Assembly (NCBI GenBank): GCA_045643465.1 | Contig: JAZUKV010000033.1 | Coordinates: 62,001 to 126,000, forward strand | Length of the DNA: 64,000 nucleotides | Direction of reading: 5' to 3' | DNA from: CAG-492 sp045643465 | GTDB taxonomy: Bacteria > Bacillota > Clostridia > TANB77 > CAG-508 | Shown here: piece by piece, positions 49,998-58,976 of the stretch | How the letters are laid out: each line of letters begins with the position of its first letter | Position numbering within the stretch: the first letter of the stretch is position 1 | Made by a program: the position numbers and the translations under genes | Notes under the pieces: model-generated | Told to the model about the DNA's origin: nothing | The model's database searches: none | Seen by the model: the letters and a program-made list of their open reading frames with translations, nothing else

Positions 49998-52481
49998 TTG
50001 AGAAAAGAAAATAAAAATCGAAATACTAAAACAGATAATAAAAAAACAATTATTTATAAAAGTAGACATGATGACAATAAAAATAATCCAGATACAAAGC
50101 GTAAAAATAAAAAAAGAAATACAGAAGAGAAGTCAAAGAAAAAAATGTCGCCAGCAAGAAAACGTTTTATAAAAAAATGTAATACAATATTTGTTATTCT
50201 ATATGCAATATTTAGTATATATGTGATATTTGATTATTTAAAATGGCATAGTATGATAGAGCCAATGATGAAAAACCAAAGCTCTATAATAGTTGACCAA
50301 AATGGTAATACTGTAGAAATATTAGGAAAAAATCGAAATCATTCTAATATTTCTATAAATGAAATACCAGAAAATTTAAAAAATGCATATATAGATATAG
50401 AAGATGAAAGATTCTATTCACATAGAGGAGTTGATGTAAAAAGAACTGGAGCAGCAATAGTTTCATATATAGTACATTTTGGGAAGTCATCATTTGGTGG
50501 CAGTACAATTACGCAACAATTGGTTAAAAATTTAACAGGCAATGATGATAATTCTATAACAAGAAAGATGCTAGAGTGGGTAAGAGCAGGCGAATTAGAA
50601 TCATTTGCTTCAAAAGACGAGATATTGGAATCATATTTTAATATTATATATGTTGCTCCAAATACATATGGAGTTGAAGCAGGAGCTAAATATTATTTTG
50701 ATAAAAGTGTTTCTGAATTAGATTTGGCAGAATGTGCATTTTTAGCAGGACTTAATAATTCTCCAAATTCATATAATCCATTTAATGGAAAGGACAATGC
50801 TGATAAAATAAAGAAAAGAGCAAATACAGTTTTAGGTAAAATGTTATCAATGAAGCATATTTCACAAGAAGATTACAATAAAGCTATTGATGAAGTTAAT
50901 CAAGGATTGAATTTTAAGAATGGAAGTAATGATGCAGATGATGGAATTTATTCATACCATACAGATGCAATGATTTCAGAAGTAATATCAGAAATTTCAG
51001 AGAAGAAACATATAGATACTAGGTTTGCAACAAATTATATTAATATGTCAGGATTAAAGATTTATAGCACAGTAGATGCAAATGTTCAAGATAAGCTAGA
51101 AAAAGAATATAATAACAATAAATATGTAATAACTTCATCTTCAACAGGAAATAAAGCTCAGTCTGCTATGGTAATAATAAATCATGAAAATGGACAAGTG
51201 GTTGGTTGTGTAGGTGGTTTAGGTGAAAAAACAATATCAAGAGGGTTTAACAGAGCTACACAGGCATATAGGCAAACTGGGTCTGCGAGTAAGCCAATAG
51301 CAGTACTGGCACCAGGTTTGAATGAAAAAAAATTTACAACGGCAACAATATATAATGATGAACCAACAACATTTTATAAAGGAACAGAAAATGAATATTC
51401 TCCCACAAATAATGACAATTATATAGGTGAAATAACAGTTAGAAGAGCAGTTGAATCATCGCAGAATATTCCATTTGTAAAGATGATGGAACAAGTAACT
51501 CCAAAAACTTCAGTAAAATACATGAAAAAGATGGGAATAACGTCATTAACAGAAAAGGATGAATCATTAATGTTGGCTCTAGGTGGATTAGAAAAAGGAA
51601 TAACACCTCTAGAGATGGCTGGGGCATACGCAACTATTGCTAATAATGGAACATATATAGAGCCAACTTTTTATACTAAAGTAGAAAATGAAAAAGGGAA
51701 AACAATTTTAAAAACAAAACAGAAGAAGACTAAAGTATTTTCTTCTGAGGTTGCATATATATTAAAACAATTGCTAAAGCAGCCAGTAGAAGGAGATAAT
51801 GGAACTGCTAAAGGTTGTAAAATAGAAGGATTTGATGTGGCAGCCAAAACAGGTACAACGAATAAAAACTATGATAAATGGTTATGTGGATTTACTACAT
51901 ATTATACAGCAGTTACATGGTATGGATATGATGATAATGAGTCAATAGAATTTAAAGGAAAAAGTCCAGCAGTAACAATATGGTCAGCAGTTATGAAAAA
52001 TGTTCATTCAAATTTACCAAAAAGTAAATTTGAAGAGAATACCAAAGTGAAACAAGCTACAATTTGTGCTAAAACTGGAAAAACGGCTACAAATAAATGT
52101 GCAAATACATATACAGAATATTTTTTGACAGGTACAGTTCCAGAGCAATGCACAACATGTATAGGGCATAACAATACAAAATCAAATAATAGTAATGTAG
52201 TAGTAAATAATACTAATACAACAAATACATCTAAAGAAAATAAAATTTCAGAGAATCGAATTAATAATATTGAAAAAAATGAAATTAACCAAAATACAAT
52301 AAATGATGTGAATGATGTGGTAGATAAGAATAATACTTCAGGAAAGAAAAATAAACAAAATGAAATAGACAATAATAGAATTGAACAAAATGAAATAGAC
52401 ATTGATGATTATTATTATAATAATTATTATTATGATTATAATGATGATGATTATTATGATTATGAAGATTATGGTCCATAA
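49998..52481 (+). CDS. class A penicillin-binding protein (PBP1A family)
   Basis: A bifunctional peptidoglycan synthase: GT51 glycosyltransferase plus transpeptidase, 827 aa. A basic cytoplasmic N-terminus (residues 1-55, Lys/Asn-rich) precedes one membrane segment (about 60-80). The GT51 domain has EDERFYSHRGVD near 134 with the catalytic Glu, and GGSTITQQLVKNL near 168. The transpeptidase has S429-A-S-K, SSQN near 487 and KTGTT near 616. The C-terminus (about 710-827) is an unusual low-complexity tail rich in Asn, Asp, Glu and finally Tyr/Asp (DYYYNNYYYDYNDDDYYDY). The start is TTG after GAAGGTG. Confidence 0.93.
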   Translation: MRKENKNRNTKTDNKKTIIYKSRHDDNKNNPDTKRKNKKRNTEEKSKKKMSPARKRFIKKCNTIFVILYAIFSIYVIFDYLKWHSMIEPMMKNQSSIIVDQNGNTVEILGKNRNHSNISINEIPENLKNAYIDIEDERFYSHRGVDVKRTGAAIVSYIVHFGKSSFGGSTITQQLVKNLTGNDDNSITRKMLEWVRAGELESFASKDEILESYFNIIYVAPNTYGVEAGAKYYFDKSVSELDLAECAFLAGLNNSPNSYNPFNGKDNADKIKKRANTVLGKMLSMKHISQEDYNKAIDEVNQGLNFKNGSNDADDGIYSYHTDAMISEVISEISEKKHIDTRFATNYINMSGLKIYSTVDANVQDKLEKEYNNNKYVITSSSTGNKAQSAMVIINHENGQVVGCVGGLGEKTISRGFNRATQAYRQTGSASKPIAVLAPGLNEKKFTTATIYNDEPTTFYKGTENEYSPTNNDNYIGEITVRRAVESSQNIPFVKMMEQVTPKTSVKYMKKMGITSLTEKDESLMLALGGLEKGITPLEMAGAYATIANNGTYIEPTFYTKVENEKGKTILKTKQKKTKVFSSEVAYILKQLLKQPVEGDNGTAKGCKIEGFDVAAKTGTTNKNYDKWLCGFTTYYTAVTWYGYDDNESIEFKGKSPAVTIWSAVMKNVHSNLPKSKFEENTKVKQATICAKTGKTATNKCANTYTEYFLTGTVPEQCTTCIGHNNTKSNNSNVVVNNTNTTNTSKENKISENRINNIEKNEINQNTINDVNDVVDKNNTSGKKNKQNEIDNNRIEQNEIDIDDYYYNNYYYDYNDDDYYDYEDYGP

Positions 52482-52489
52482 TAAATTAA

Positions 52490-52525
52490 AATTCAACTAA
52501 TCAAAAAGATTAGTTGAATTTTTTT
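52490..52525. terminator. Bidirectional terminator
   Basis: AATTCAACTAATC (52490-52502) with its exact complement at 52508-52520, 5-nt loop, T-run to the right. Confidence 0.88.
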
Positions 52526-53369
52526 GCAAAAAAGAAGACATAGACGAGTAGCCAACTTTATATAAAAAATCAATTTTATTAATATCTAATAATGTGGTAT
52601 CTTTAGTATTTATTTTCAAGATGTAATCAGATCCAGATTGCTCATATAATGATAATTCATTTGACAGCATATTTATAGATTTAGTAATAATTTCAAATAT
52701 ATCCAAATAAGAATCTGGTTCAGCAGTTTTTTCAAATATTATACTGATAACTTTATCGGCTCCCATATTTTTTGTTTCTTGCCAAGGAATATTAGCTCTA
52801 AGTCCGCCATCTACAAGAATAGCGTTTTTATAATTGACAGGGGAATATATTCCAGGAAAACAACAGCTTGCTTTAACAGCTTTTGAAATTGAAATAGAAT
52901 TATCATATATGTAATTATCAGTATATTTACTTCTAGGTTTTTTAGAGGTAAATATATATGCATTTCCATTTTGAATATCTACACTAGGAATAGATAAAGG
53001 AAAATCAATTTCGTTTATGAAACAAACACCTTTACTAGAGCATGCTTGAAACATTATTTTTTCAAGTTTATTGCCATCATTTAATCCTTGAATAGTAATT
53101 TTATGTTTAAAAATTAATCCACTAATAAGTTTAAATATATTTTTTAGACTAATGTGAGTTATTTCTTTAGCGTATTTTACAAAAAAATCATATATTTCGT
53201 TAGGTGTATATCCTATAGCATATAAAGTAGCGACTATGCTTCCAGAAGAAGTTCCTGAAATGCAATCTATAGAGATGTTATTATCTTCTAATGCTTGCAA
53301 AGCTCCGATATGGGCGACACCTTTTATACCACCACCTGATAAACATAAACCAATACTCAATATAATCAC
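52497..53369 (-). CDS. patatin-like phospholipase
   Basis: A 290-aa Ser-Asp dyad lipid acyl hydrolase of the RssA/YlbK type. The oxyanion loop is GLCLSGGGIKGVAHIGAL at residues 7-24, the nucleophile lies in GTSSGS (G-x-S-x-G) near 41, and the catalytic Asp in DGG near 187 (ILVDGGLRANIPW). Likely a cytoplasmic or membrane-associated lipase; physiological substrate unknown. The start is uncertain: GTG 53369, or the in-frame TTG nine bases further in, which is better spaced from GGAAGTG. It converges on PBP1A. Confidence 0.88.
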   Translation of the reverse strand: MIILSIGLCLSGGGIKGVAHIGALQALEDNNISIDCISGTSSGSIVATLYAIGYTPNEIYDFFVKYAKEITHISLKNIFKLISGLIFKHKITIQGLNDGNKLEKIMFQACSSKGVCFINEIDFPLSIPSVDIQNGNAYIFTSKKPRSKYTDNYIYDNSISISKAVKASCCFPGIYSPVNYKNAILVDGGLRANIPWQETKNMGADKVISIIFEKTAEPDSYLDIFEIITKSINMLSNELSLYEQSGSDYILKINTKDTTLLDINKIDFLYKVGYSSMSSFLQKNSTNLFD

Positions 53370-53403
53370 TTCCCATGATAGTATATTAAAATAAAAAAAA
53401 TAG

Positions 53404-53433
53404 TTGATAGAAATTTTATAAAAAAACTATAAT
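53404..53433 (+). promoter_or_regulatory. Promoter of the 53464 small gene
   Basis: TTGATA (53404-53409), 18 bp, TATAAT (53428-53433). Confidence 0.6.
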
Positions 53434-53463
53434 TGAGAATACTATATTAAAGAGGTGAAAATA

Positions 53464-53628
53464 ATGGAAGAAAAAAATGATAACAAAAATAAAAATCCAT
53501 TTAAGGATGATGCAACTGAGTGTGGAGAATTTATATGTTCATATTTTTCGTGGTTAACACTAGATCAACAGAAAAAGAAAGCTGAAGAGCTAAATAAAAT
53601 GACTAAATCGGATACAAATAATGGCTAA
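53464..53628 (+). CDS. small acidic/basic protein of unknown function (54 aa)
   Basis: A 54-aa charged protein (NDNKNKNPFKDDATECGEFICSYFSWLTLDQQKKKAEELNKM) with two cysteines and no membrane segment; family not recognised. AAAGAGGTG lies seven bases before the ATG and a promoter lies 30 bp upstream, so it is very likely expressed. It precedes the peroxiredoxin gene by 64 bp with no terminator of its own between, and may share its transcript. Confidence 0.6.
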   Translation: MEEKNDNKNKNPFKDDATECGEFICSYFSWLTLDQQKKKAEELNKMTKSDTNNG

Positions 53629-53652
53629 TGGTATGTAGCAAAACAGTGATTT

Positions 53653-53685
53653 CAATCATACAATAAATAAAAGTATGATTGGAGG
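53653..53685 (+). promoter_or_regulatory. Hairpin reaching the ribosome-binding site of the peroxiredoxin gene
   Basis: CAATCATAC (53653-53661) is an exact complement of GTATGATTG (53673-53681). The last G of the 3' arm is the first base of GGAGG (53681-53685). It could control ribosome access as RNA, or be a protein-binding palindrome on DNA. Confidence 0.5.
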
Positions 53686-53692
53686 TTTTTTT

Positions 53693-54394
53693 ATGGATTA
53701 TGAAGTTATGATGAACGGAAATGTAAAAATAGGGCAAGTAGCCCCTGATTTTGAAGCAATTACTACATTTGGAAATATGAAATTAACTGATTATAAAGGA
53801 AAATGGTTAGTATTATTTTCACATCCAGGTGATTTTACTCCGGTATGTACTACAGAGATGATAGCATTTTCTAAAGCATATACATATTTTAAAAATTTAA
53901 ATACTGAGTTATTAGGACTAAGCATTGATAGTAATAGCTCTCATTTAGCATGGGCTTTTGATATATATTGTAAAACTGGAGTAAAAATACCATTTCCAAT
54001 AATAGCAGATAGAAGCGGAGAAATTTCAAGAAAATATGGAATGATATCAACAAGCGTAAGTAATACAGAAACTGTAAGAAATGTATATGTAATAGATCCA
54101 AATGGAATAATAAGATTAATACTAATATATCCATTAAATGTAGGAAGATTTATACCAGAAATATTAAGAGCAATAACAGCATTACAGATAGCAGATACTG
54201 AAAAGGGGGCAATTCCAGCAAATTGGGTACCATGTAAGCCAATAATAAAACTTTCGCCTACTACAATAGAAGAGCAAGAAAAAAGAATAATGGAATTAGA
54301 AAGTAGTAAAAATGGAATGAGCTGGTATTTAACTTTTAAAAAGGCTGAAAATTGCAATGAAAAATGTATTGATGATAAGCAAAATAAGAAATAA
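53693..54394 (+). CDS. peroxiredoxin (Prx6/1-Cys-like, thiol peroxidase)
   Basis: A 233-aa peroxiredoxin that reduces hydrogen peroxide and organic peroxides. The active site is SHPGDFTPVCTTEM with the peroxidatic Cys near residue 48; GLSIDSNSSHLAW and FPIIADRSGEISRKYGM follow. Length and the C-terminal arm with PANWVPCKPIIKLSP match the Prx6 group seen in archaea and anaerobes. The end adds a Cys-containing tail (CNEKCIDDKQNKK). ATG 53693 is chosen because TTGGAGG precedes it. A perfect hairpin touches that ribosome site. Confidence 0.93.
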   Translation: MDYEVMMNGNVKIGQVAPDFEAITTFGNMKLTDYKGKWLVLFSHPGDFTPVCTTEMIAFSKAYTYFKNLNTELLGLSIDSNSSHLAWAFDIYCKTGVKIPFPIIADRSGEISRKYGMISTSVSNTETVRNVYVIDPNGIIRLILIYPLNVGRFIPEILRAITALQIADTEKGAIPANWVPCKPIIKLSPTTIEEQEKRIMELESSKNGMSWYLTFKKAENCNEKCIDDKQNKK

Positions 54395-54427
54395 AAAAAT
54401 GCAAAATTTCACTAATAAAAAAATATA

Positions 54428-54456
54428 TTGACGAAATTACTTCTAAAATATATAAT
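54428..54456 (+). promoter_or_regulatory. Promoter of glmM
   Basis: TTGACG (54428-54433), 17 bp, TATAAT (54451-54456). Confidence 0.8.
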
Positions 54457-54480
54457 ACGGATATTATAGGAGGTATATGT

Positions 54481-55845
54481 ATGAGAAAATATTTTGGAAC
54501 AGATGGAATTAGAAGAATAGCAAACACAGAGCTAACTCCAGAATTAGTATATAAAGTAGCAAAAGCAGGAGCATATGTCTTATCAAAACATACAGATCAT
54601 GCACCAACAATTTTTATAGGAAGGGATACACGTATATCAGGAACATTAATAGAAAGTGCAATGATAGCAGGTTTTTTAAGTTATGGAGCAAATGTAAAAA
54701 TGTTGGGAGTTATGCCAACTCCAGCAGTAGCATATTTAACAAAAAGATTTAAAGCAGATGCAAGTGTTGTAATATCTGCATCACATAATACATTTGAATT
54801 TAATGGAGTAAAATATTTCAGTAATAAAGGAATGAAAATTCCTGATGAACTAGAAGAAGAAATAGAAGAAATCATGGATTCTGGAAAAATAGAAGAGCTA
54901 ACAGCTGTAAATGATAAAATAGGTGTTTCTGAAATAAGAACTGATTTATTAGATGAATATGTGTATTTCTTTAGAAAGAATTTTGAAGAAGAGCTAGAAG
55001 TTTTAGATAAAGAAAACTTTGTTGTTGCAATAGATACAGCAAATGGAGCAACATCAGTAGTTGCAGATAAAGTGTTTAGTGTATTAGGAATCAAACACCA
55101 TATATTAAATGATAATCCAGATGGAATTAATATCAATGATAATTGTGGTTCAACACATTTAGGAAAGTTAAAAGAATATGTAGTTAAAAATAAATGCTCA
55201 TTAGGAATTGCATATGATGGTGACGGAGATAGATGTTTAGCAATTGACGAAAATGGAAATGAAATTGATGGAGATAAAATTTTAGCAATAATATCAAATT
55301 ATTTAAAATCTAAAGGAAAGTTAAACAAAGATACAGTTGTAGCCACAGTTATGAGTAATTTAGGGTTAAATAAATATTCAAAAGATAATGGATTAAATTT
55401 CATTCAAACAAAAGTTGGAGATAGATATGTATTAGAAGAGATGCTAAAAAATGGATATAACTTGGGTGGAGAGCAATCAGGTCATGTAATTTGTTTAGAT
55501 TACAATCCAACAGGAGATGGAATATTAACATCATTAATGGTAATAAGAGCTATACTAGAATCTGGTAAAAAAGCATCAGAAGTTGCAGGAATAATGAAAG
55601 CATATCCACAAGTATTAATTAATGCTAAAGTTGCATCAGATAAAAAATATGATTTTGATAAAGACGAAGAAATTAAAGAAGCAATTGCAAAATTAGACAA
55701 AGAATTTGATGGAAATGGAAGAGTTCTTATTAGAGCATCAGGAACAGAACCACTTGTCAGAGTTATGATAGAAGGTGAAAATCAAGACTATATAACTGAA
55801 AAGGCACAAGAAATTGCAGATTTAATAGTTAAAAAATTATCATAA
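54481..55845 (+). CDS. glmM: phosphoglucosamine mutase
   Basis: It converts glucosamine 6-phosphate to glucosamine 1-phosphate on the way to UDP-GlcNAc and peptidoglycan. The 454-aa protein shows KYFGTDGIRRIAN at the start, FIGRDTRISG, the phosphoserine loop VISASHNT with S101, the metal loop DGDGDR near 248, GGEQSGHVI near 331 and the C-terminal phosphate-binding RASGTEPLVRVM. TAGGAGGT precedes the ATG. It is transcribed alone; its terminator doubles as the metG promoter region. Confidence 0.95.
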   Translation: MRKYFGTDGIRRIANTELTPELVYKVAKAGAYVLSKHTDHAPTIFIGRDTRISGTLIESAMIAGFLSYGANVKMLGVMPTPAVAYLTKRFKADASVVISASHNTFEFNGVKYFSNKGMKIPDELEEEIEEIMDSGKIEELTAVNDKIGVSEIRTDLLDEYVYFFRKNFEEELEVLDKENFVVAIDTANGATSVVADKVFSVLGIKHHILNDNPDGININDNCGSTHLGKLKEYVVKNKCSLGIAYDGDGDRCLAIDENGNEIDGDKILAIISNYLKSKGKLNKDTVVATVMSNLGLNKYSKDNGLNFIQTKVGDRYVLEEMLKNGYNLGGEQSGHVICLDYNPTGDGILTSLMVIRAILESGKKASEVAGIMKAYPQVLINAKVASDKKYDFDKDEEIKEAIAKLDKEFDGNGRVLIRASGTEPLVRVMIEGENQDYITEKAQEIADLIVKKLS

Positions 55846-55887
55846 TAATATAAAATGATGATTTGTACAAAATATAAGTGAATATAG

Positions 55888-55916
55888 TTGACTAAAAGTC
55901 CTTATAATAATATAAT
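55888..55916 (+). promoter_or_regulatory. Promoter of metG, embedded in a terminator hairpin
   Basis: TTGACT (55888-55893), 17 bp, TATAAT (55911-55916). The spacer is the left arm and the -10 box spans the loop and start of the right arm of the hairpin at 55895-55928. Confidence 0.75.
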
Positions 55917-55930
55917 TATAAGGACTTTTT
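55895..55930 (+). terminator. Terminator of glmM
   Basis: A perfect 14-bp stem (55895-55908 with 55915-55928), 6-nt loop, T5. It overlaps the metG promoter. Confidence 0.85.
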
Positions 55931-55960
55931 ATTGTAAGAGAAAGAAGAGGAGGAGATTTT

Positions 55961-57550
55961 ATGGAAAACAAAAAATTCTACATAACTACACCTATATATT
56001 ATCCAAGTGGAAAATTCCATATAGGTACAGCTTATTGTGAAGTATTAACAGACACAATTAAAAGATATAAACAAGCAAGAGGTTATGATACATTCATGCT
56101 AACAGGATTAGATGAGCACGGACAAAAAATTCAAACAGTAGCTGATAAAAGAGGTATGTCTCCTCAAGAGCATGTTAATGAAATGGCAGATGAAGCTAAA
56201 AAACTATGGAATTTAATGGATATAAAGTATGATAAATTTATTAGAACTACAGATGATTATCACTGTAAAGCAGTTCAAAAAATAGTTACAAAGTTTTTAG
56301 AGAATGGAGATATATATAAAGGAAAATATGAAGATTGGTATTGTATGCCATGCGAGAACTATTTTACAGAAACTCAATTAGTTGATGGAAAATGTCCTGA
56401 TTGTGGTAGAGAAGTTAAAAAGATGGCAGAAGATGCATATTTCTTCAATATGAAAAAATATGAACCATGGCTAAAAGAGTTTTATGCTGAAAATCCACAA
56501 TTTATAGTTCCAGAATCCAGAAAAAATGAAATATTCAAGAATTTTATAGATCCAGGATTAGAAGATTTGTGCATCAGCAGAAATACTTTTGATTGGGGAA
56601 TTGAGCTTCCAAATGATCCAGAGCATGTTTTATATGTTTGGCTAGATGCATTAACAAACTATATAACAGCATTAGGATATGGAAGTGATAATGATGAATT
56701 ATTTAATAAATATTGGCCTGCAGATTTACATGTAGTAGGTAAAGAAATTATAAGGTTCCATGGTATTTATTGGCCAATCTTTCTACATGCACTTGGACTA
56801 GAGCTTCCTAAACAAATATATGCTCATAGTTGGGTAGTTATGAAAGATGGAAAAATGTCAAAATCAGTAGGAAATGTAATTTATCCAGAATCATTAATCG
56901 AAAGATATGGTTTAGATGCTACTAAATATTATTTATTAAGAATGATGGGATTTGCACAAGACTCGATGTTTACCCCAGAAGATTTTGTAGAGAGATTCAA
57001 TTCAGATTTAGCAAACGACTTAGGTAATTTGTTAAATAGAACAATAGGAATGATGAACAAATATTTTGAAGGAACAATTCCAACAAATATTAAAACAAAA
57101 ACAGAATTTGATAATGCTTTAGAAGAATTTACAAAAATTCAAATCTCTAAGGTAGAAGAAGCAATGGATTCATATCATATTAGTAATGCTTTAACAGAGC
57201 TATGGGCAATTATTGCAAGAAATAATAAATATATAGATGAAACTGCACCATGGGCTTTAGCAAAATCTGAAAATGAAGAAGATAAAGAAAAATTAAAATC
57301 TGTAATGTTCCATTTGGCAGAAGGATTAAGAAAAATTGCTATATTGGTAACACCATTTATGCCAGAAACTGCAGATAAGATATTAAATCAATTAGGTTTA
57401 AATTCAAATAATAAAGAATGGGATTTATTGTATTCTGATAAAGAAATATTAGAAGGTACAAAGGTAATAAATCAAGGAGTTCCACTATTTGTTAGATTAG
57501 ATAAAGATGAAGAAATAGAATATATAAAATCAACAATGAAGGGAAAATAA
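55961..57550 (+). CDS. metG: methionyl-tRNA synthetase
   Basis: A class I synthetase for tRNA-Met. The 529-aa protein has TPIYYPSGKFHIGTAYCEVL (HIGH-type motif HIGT) at residues 10-28, a single zinc knuckle with C128, C131, C145 and C148, WVVMKDGKMSKSVGN near 298, and a helical anticodon-binding domain. It lacks the C-terminal tRNA-binding (Trbp111-like) extension found in many bacterial enzymes. AGGAGGAG precedes the ATG. A terminator follows. Confidence 0.95.
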   Translation: MENKKFYITTPIYYPSGKFHIGTAYCEVLTDTIKRYKQARGYDTFMLTGLDEHGQKIQTVADKRGMSPQEHVNEMADEAKKLWNLMDIKYDKFIRTTDDYHCKAVQKIVTKFLENGDIYKGKYEDWYCMPCENYFTETQLVDGKCPDCGREVKKMAEDAYFFNMKKYEPWLKEFYAENPQFIVPESRKNEIFKNFIDPGLEDLCISRNTFDWGIELPNDPEHVLYVWLDALTNYITALGYGSDNDELFNKYWPADLHVVGKEIIRFHGIYWPIFLHALGLELPKQIYAHSWVVMKDGKMSKSVGNVIYPESLIERYGLDATKYYLLRMMGFAQDSMFTPEDFVERFNSDLANDLGNLLNRTIGMMNKYFEGTIPTNIKTKTEFDNALEEFTKIQISKVEEAMDSYHISNALTELWAIIARNNKYIDETAPWALAKSENEEDKEKLKSVMFHLAEGLRKIAILVTPFMPETADKILNQLGLNSNNKEWDLLYSDKEILEGTKVINQGVPLFVRLDKDEEIEYIKSTMKGK

Positions 57551-57553
57551 AAG

Positions 57554-57587
57554 TTAAGACATAGTAATTTACTATGTCTTAATTTTT
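57554..57587 (+). terminator. Terminator of metG
   Basis: TTAAGACATAGTA (57554-57566) with its exact complement at 57570-57582, 3-nt loop, then T5. Confidence 0.88.
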
Positions 57588-57621
57588 ATATTTTATATAT
57601 TGTAAAAGTCAAAATTTTTTA

Positions 57622-57650
57622 TTGACAAATCATAACACTAAATATACAAT
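57622..57650 (+). promoter_or_regulatory. Promoter of the kinase-pentapeptide-pta-ackA group
   Basis: TTGACA (57622-57627), 17 bp, TACAAT (57645-57650). A palindrome AATTCGAATT lies at 57652-57661, near the expected transcript start, and could be an operator. Confidence 0.75.
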
Positions 57651-57684
57651 GAATTCGAATTGAACATATGAGGAGGATTTATAT

Positions 57685-58260
57685 ATGGCAAATTCTAAAA
57701 TAATAATAGTAGAAGGCGCTCAAGGTGCAGGAAAAACAACAATTACAGATTTTTTAAGATATAGTGTAAAGCATACAAATTTATATCGATTAAGTGGTAT
57801 AAGTGATAGTTCAAAAACAGGTCTTGAAAAATCAAAAAAGATGTATATAGATTTGTTAGAATATATGAAAAAAATGGAAAATCTAGATATTAATTTATTA
57901 TTTGATAGAACATTTTTTTCAGAAGAAAATTATTGTAGATTAGGATTTAAAGAATATTCATTTACAGAAGTATATAATCAACTATTAGATGAATTTAGCA
58001 AATTAGATTTTGAAATTTATTATATTACACTATATTTTGAAAATGAAGGCTTATATGAAGAGCGTTTAAAAAGAGATGGAAAAGTTGAACCTGCTTATGC
58101 AAAATTTAGTGCAGAAAGCAGTATAAATCAACAAAGAGTATATTTAGAAATGGCAAATGAAATAAAAAGTAAATATCCAAATATTAAAGTTTTTAATATT
58201 GAAAATAGTTGCTCTTTGGAAGAAACTAAAGAAAAATTAAAAGAAATTATGCAATTTTAA
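57685..58260 (+). CDS. P-loop nucleoside/nucleotide kinase-like protein
   Basis: A 191-aa P-loop protein of the thymidylate-kinase-like fold. Walker A is EGAQGAGKTT at residues 9-18, an Asp-Arg motif (LLFDRTFFSEENY) near 72 corresponds to the DRx substrate-binding motif, and EERLKRDGK near 125 could be the lid. It is shorter and more diverged than housekeeping Tmk, so I name only the fold. GAGGAGG precedes the ATG. It starts a probable operon with the pentapeptide protein, pta and ackA. Confidence 0.75.
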   Translation: MANSKIIIVEGAQGAGKTTITDFLRYSVKHTNLYRLSGISDSSKTGLEKSKKMYIDLLEYMKKMENLDINLLFDRTFFSEENYCRLGFKEYSFTEVYNQLLDEFSKLDFEIYYITLYFENEGLYEERLKRDGKVEPAYAKFSAESSINQQRVYLEMANEIKSKYPNIKVFNIENSCSLEETKEKLKEIMQF

Positions 58261-58315
58261 TTTGGGATAGCACACTTTAGTAATAATTACATAAGAAAGA
58301 TAAGGAGAAAGCACA

Positions 58316-58957
58316 ATGGAAATTATTAAACCAAATTTAGATGGAATTACTGAATGCAATACTATAAAAGCAATTATAAGAGAAGCAAAAAATAGAGACA
58401 TGGATGTGGCATGTTGTTTTTTTAATAAAGTATATGAAGCAAATGTAGAAACAGATAAAATGGAATTTAGTTCATGTGAATTTAAAGATTGCATTTGTTT
58501 AAATAGTAAATTTGAAAGAGTATACTTTACGGATGTATTATTTGAAAATTGTGATTTTTCAAATGTTGTGTTTTATGAATGCAATTTTGTTAGAGTTACA
58601 TTTAAGAATTGCAAATTAGTTGGATCAAATTTTATTAATGTAAATATGTACAATATATTAATGGAAAATTGCAATATTTCATATGCAAATTTATCATTAG
58701 GAACATATAAAGAAGTTTGTTTTTTAGAAAATAAAATGTCAAATGCCATATTACAGGAAGTAAATTTCAAAGATGTTGAATTTGAAAATACAAATTTAAT
58801 AGCATCGCAAATATTTAAAACAGAGCTAAATGGTATTGATTTTTCATCATGCGATATAACAGGGGTAGCCCTTTCACCAGAATGTTTAAGTGGATTAAAA
58901 GTAAATGAAAATCAAGCTTTAGAGCTATCAAGATTATTAGGAATTATTATTAATTAA
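58316..58957 (+). CDS. pentapeptide repeat protein, Qnr-like layout
   Basis: A 213-aa right-handed beta-helix protein. About 25 pentapeptide repeats of the A(D/N)LXX type run from about residue 30 to 185 (FENCDFSNVVFYECNFVRV, FKNCKLVGSNFINVNM), with a Phe/Leu centre and a Cys-rich face. The C-terminus GVALSPECLSGLKVNENQALELSRLLGIIIN resembles the dimerisation helix of Qnr/MfpA proteins, which mimic DNA and protect gyrase from quinolones. Firmicutes carry chromosomal Qnr-like proteins; activity here is unproven. AAGGAGAAAG precedes the ATG. The stop is 19 bp before pta. Confidence 0.85.
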   Translation: MEIIKPNLDGITECNTIKAIIREAKNRDMDVACCFFNKVYEANVETDKMEFSSCEFKDCICLNSKFERVYFTDVLFENCDFSNVVFYECNFVRVTFKNCKLVGSNFINVNMYNILMENCNISYANLSLGTYKEVCFLENKMSNAILQEVNFKDVEFENTNLIASQIFKTELNGIDFSSCDITGVALSPECLSGLKVNENQALELSRLLGIIIN

Positions 58958-58976
58958 GATTAAAGGAGGTATGAGA

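Noticed and set aside
55902..55921. PerR-like box TTATAAT...ATTATAA in the metG promoter
   Set aside because: The half-sites are six bases apart rather than one, and the sequence is explained by the terminator stem.
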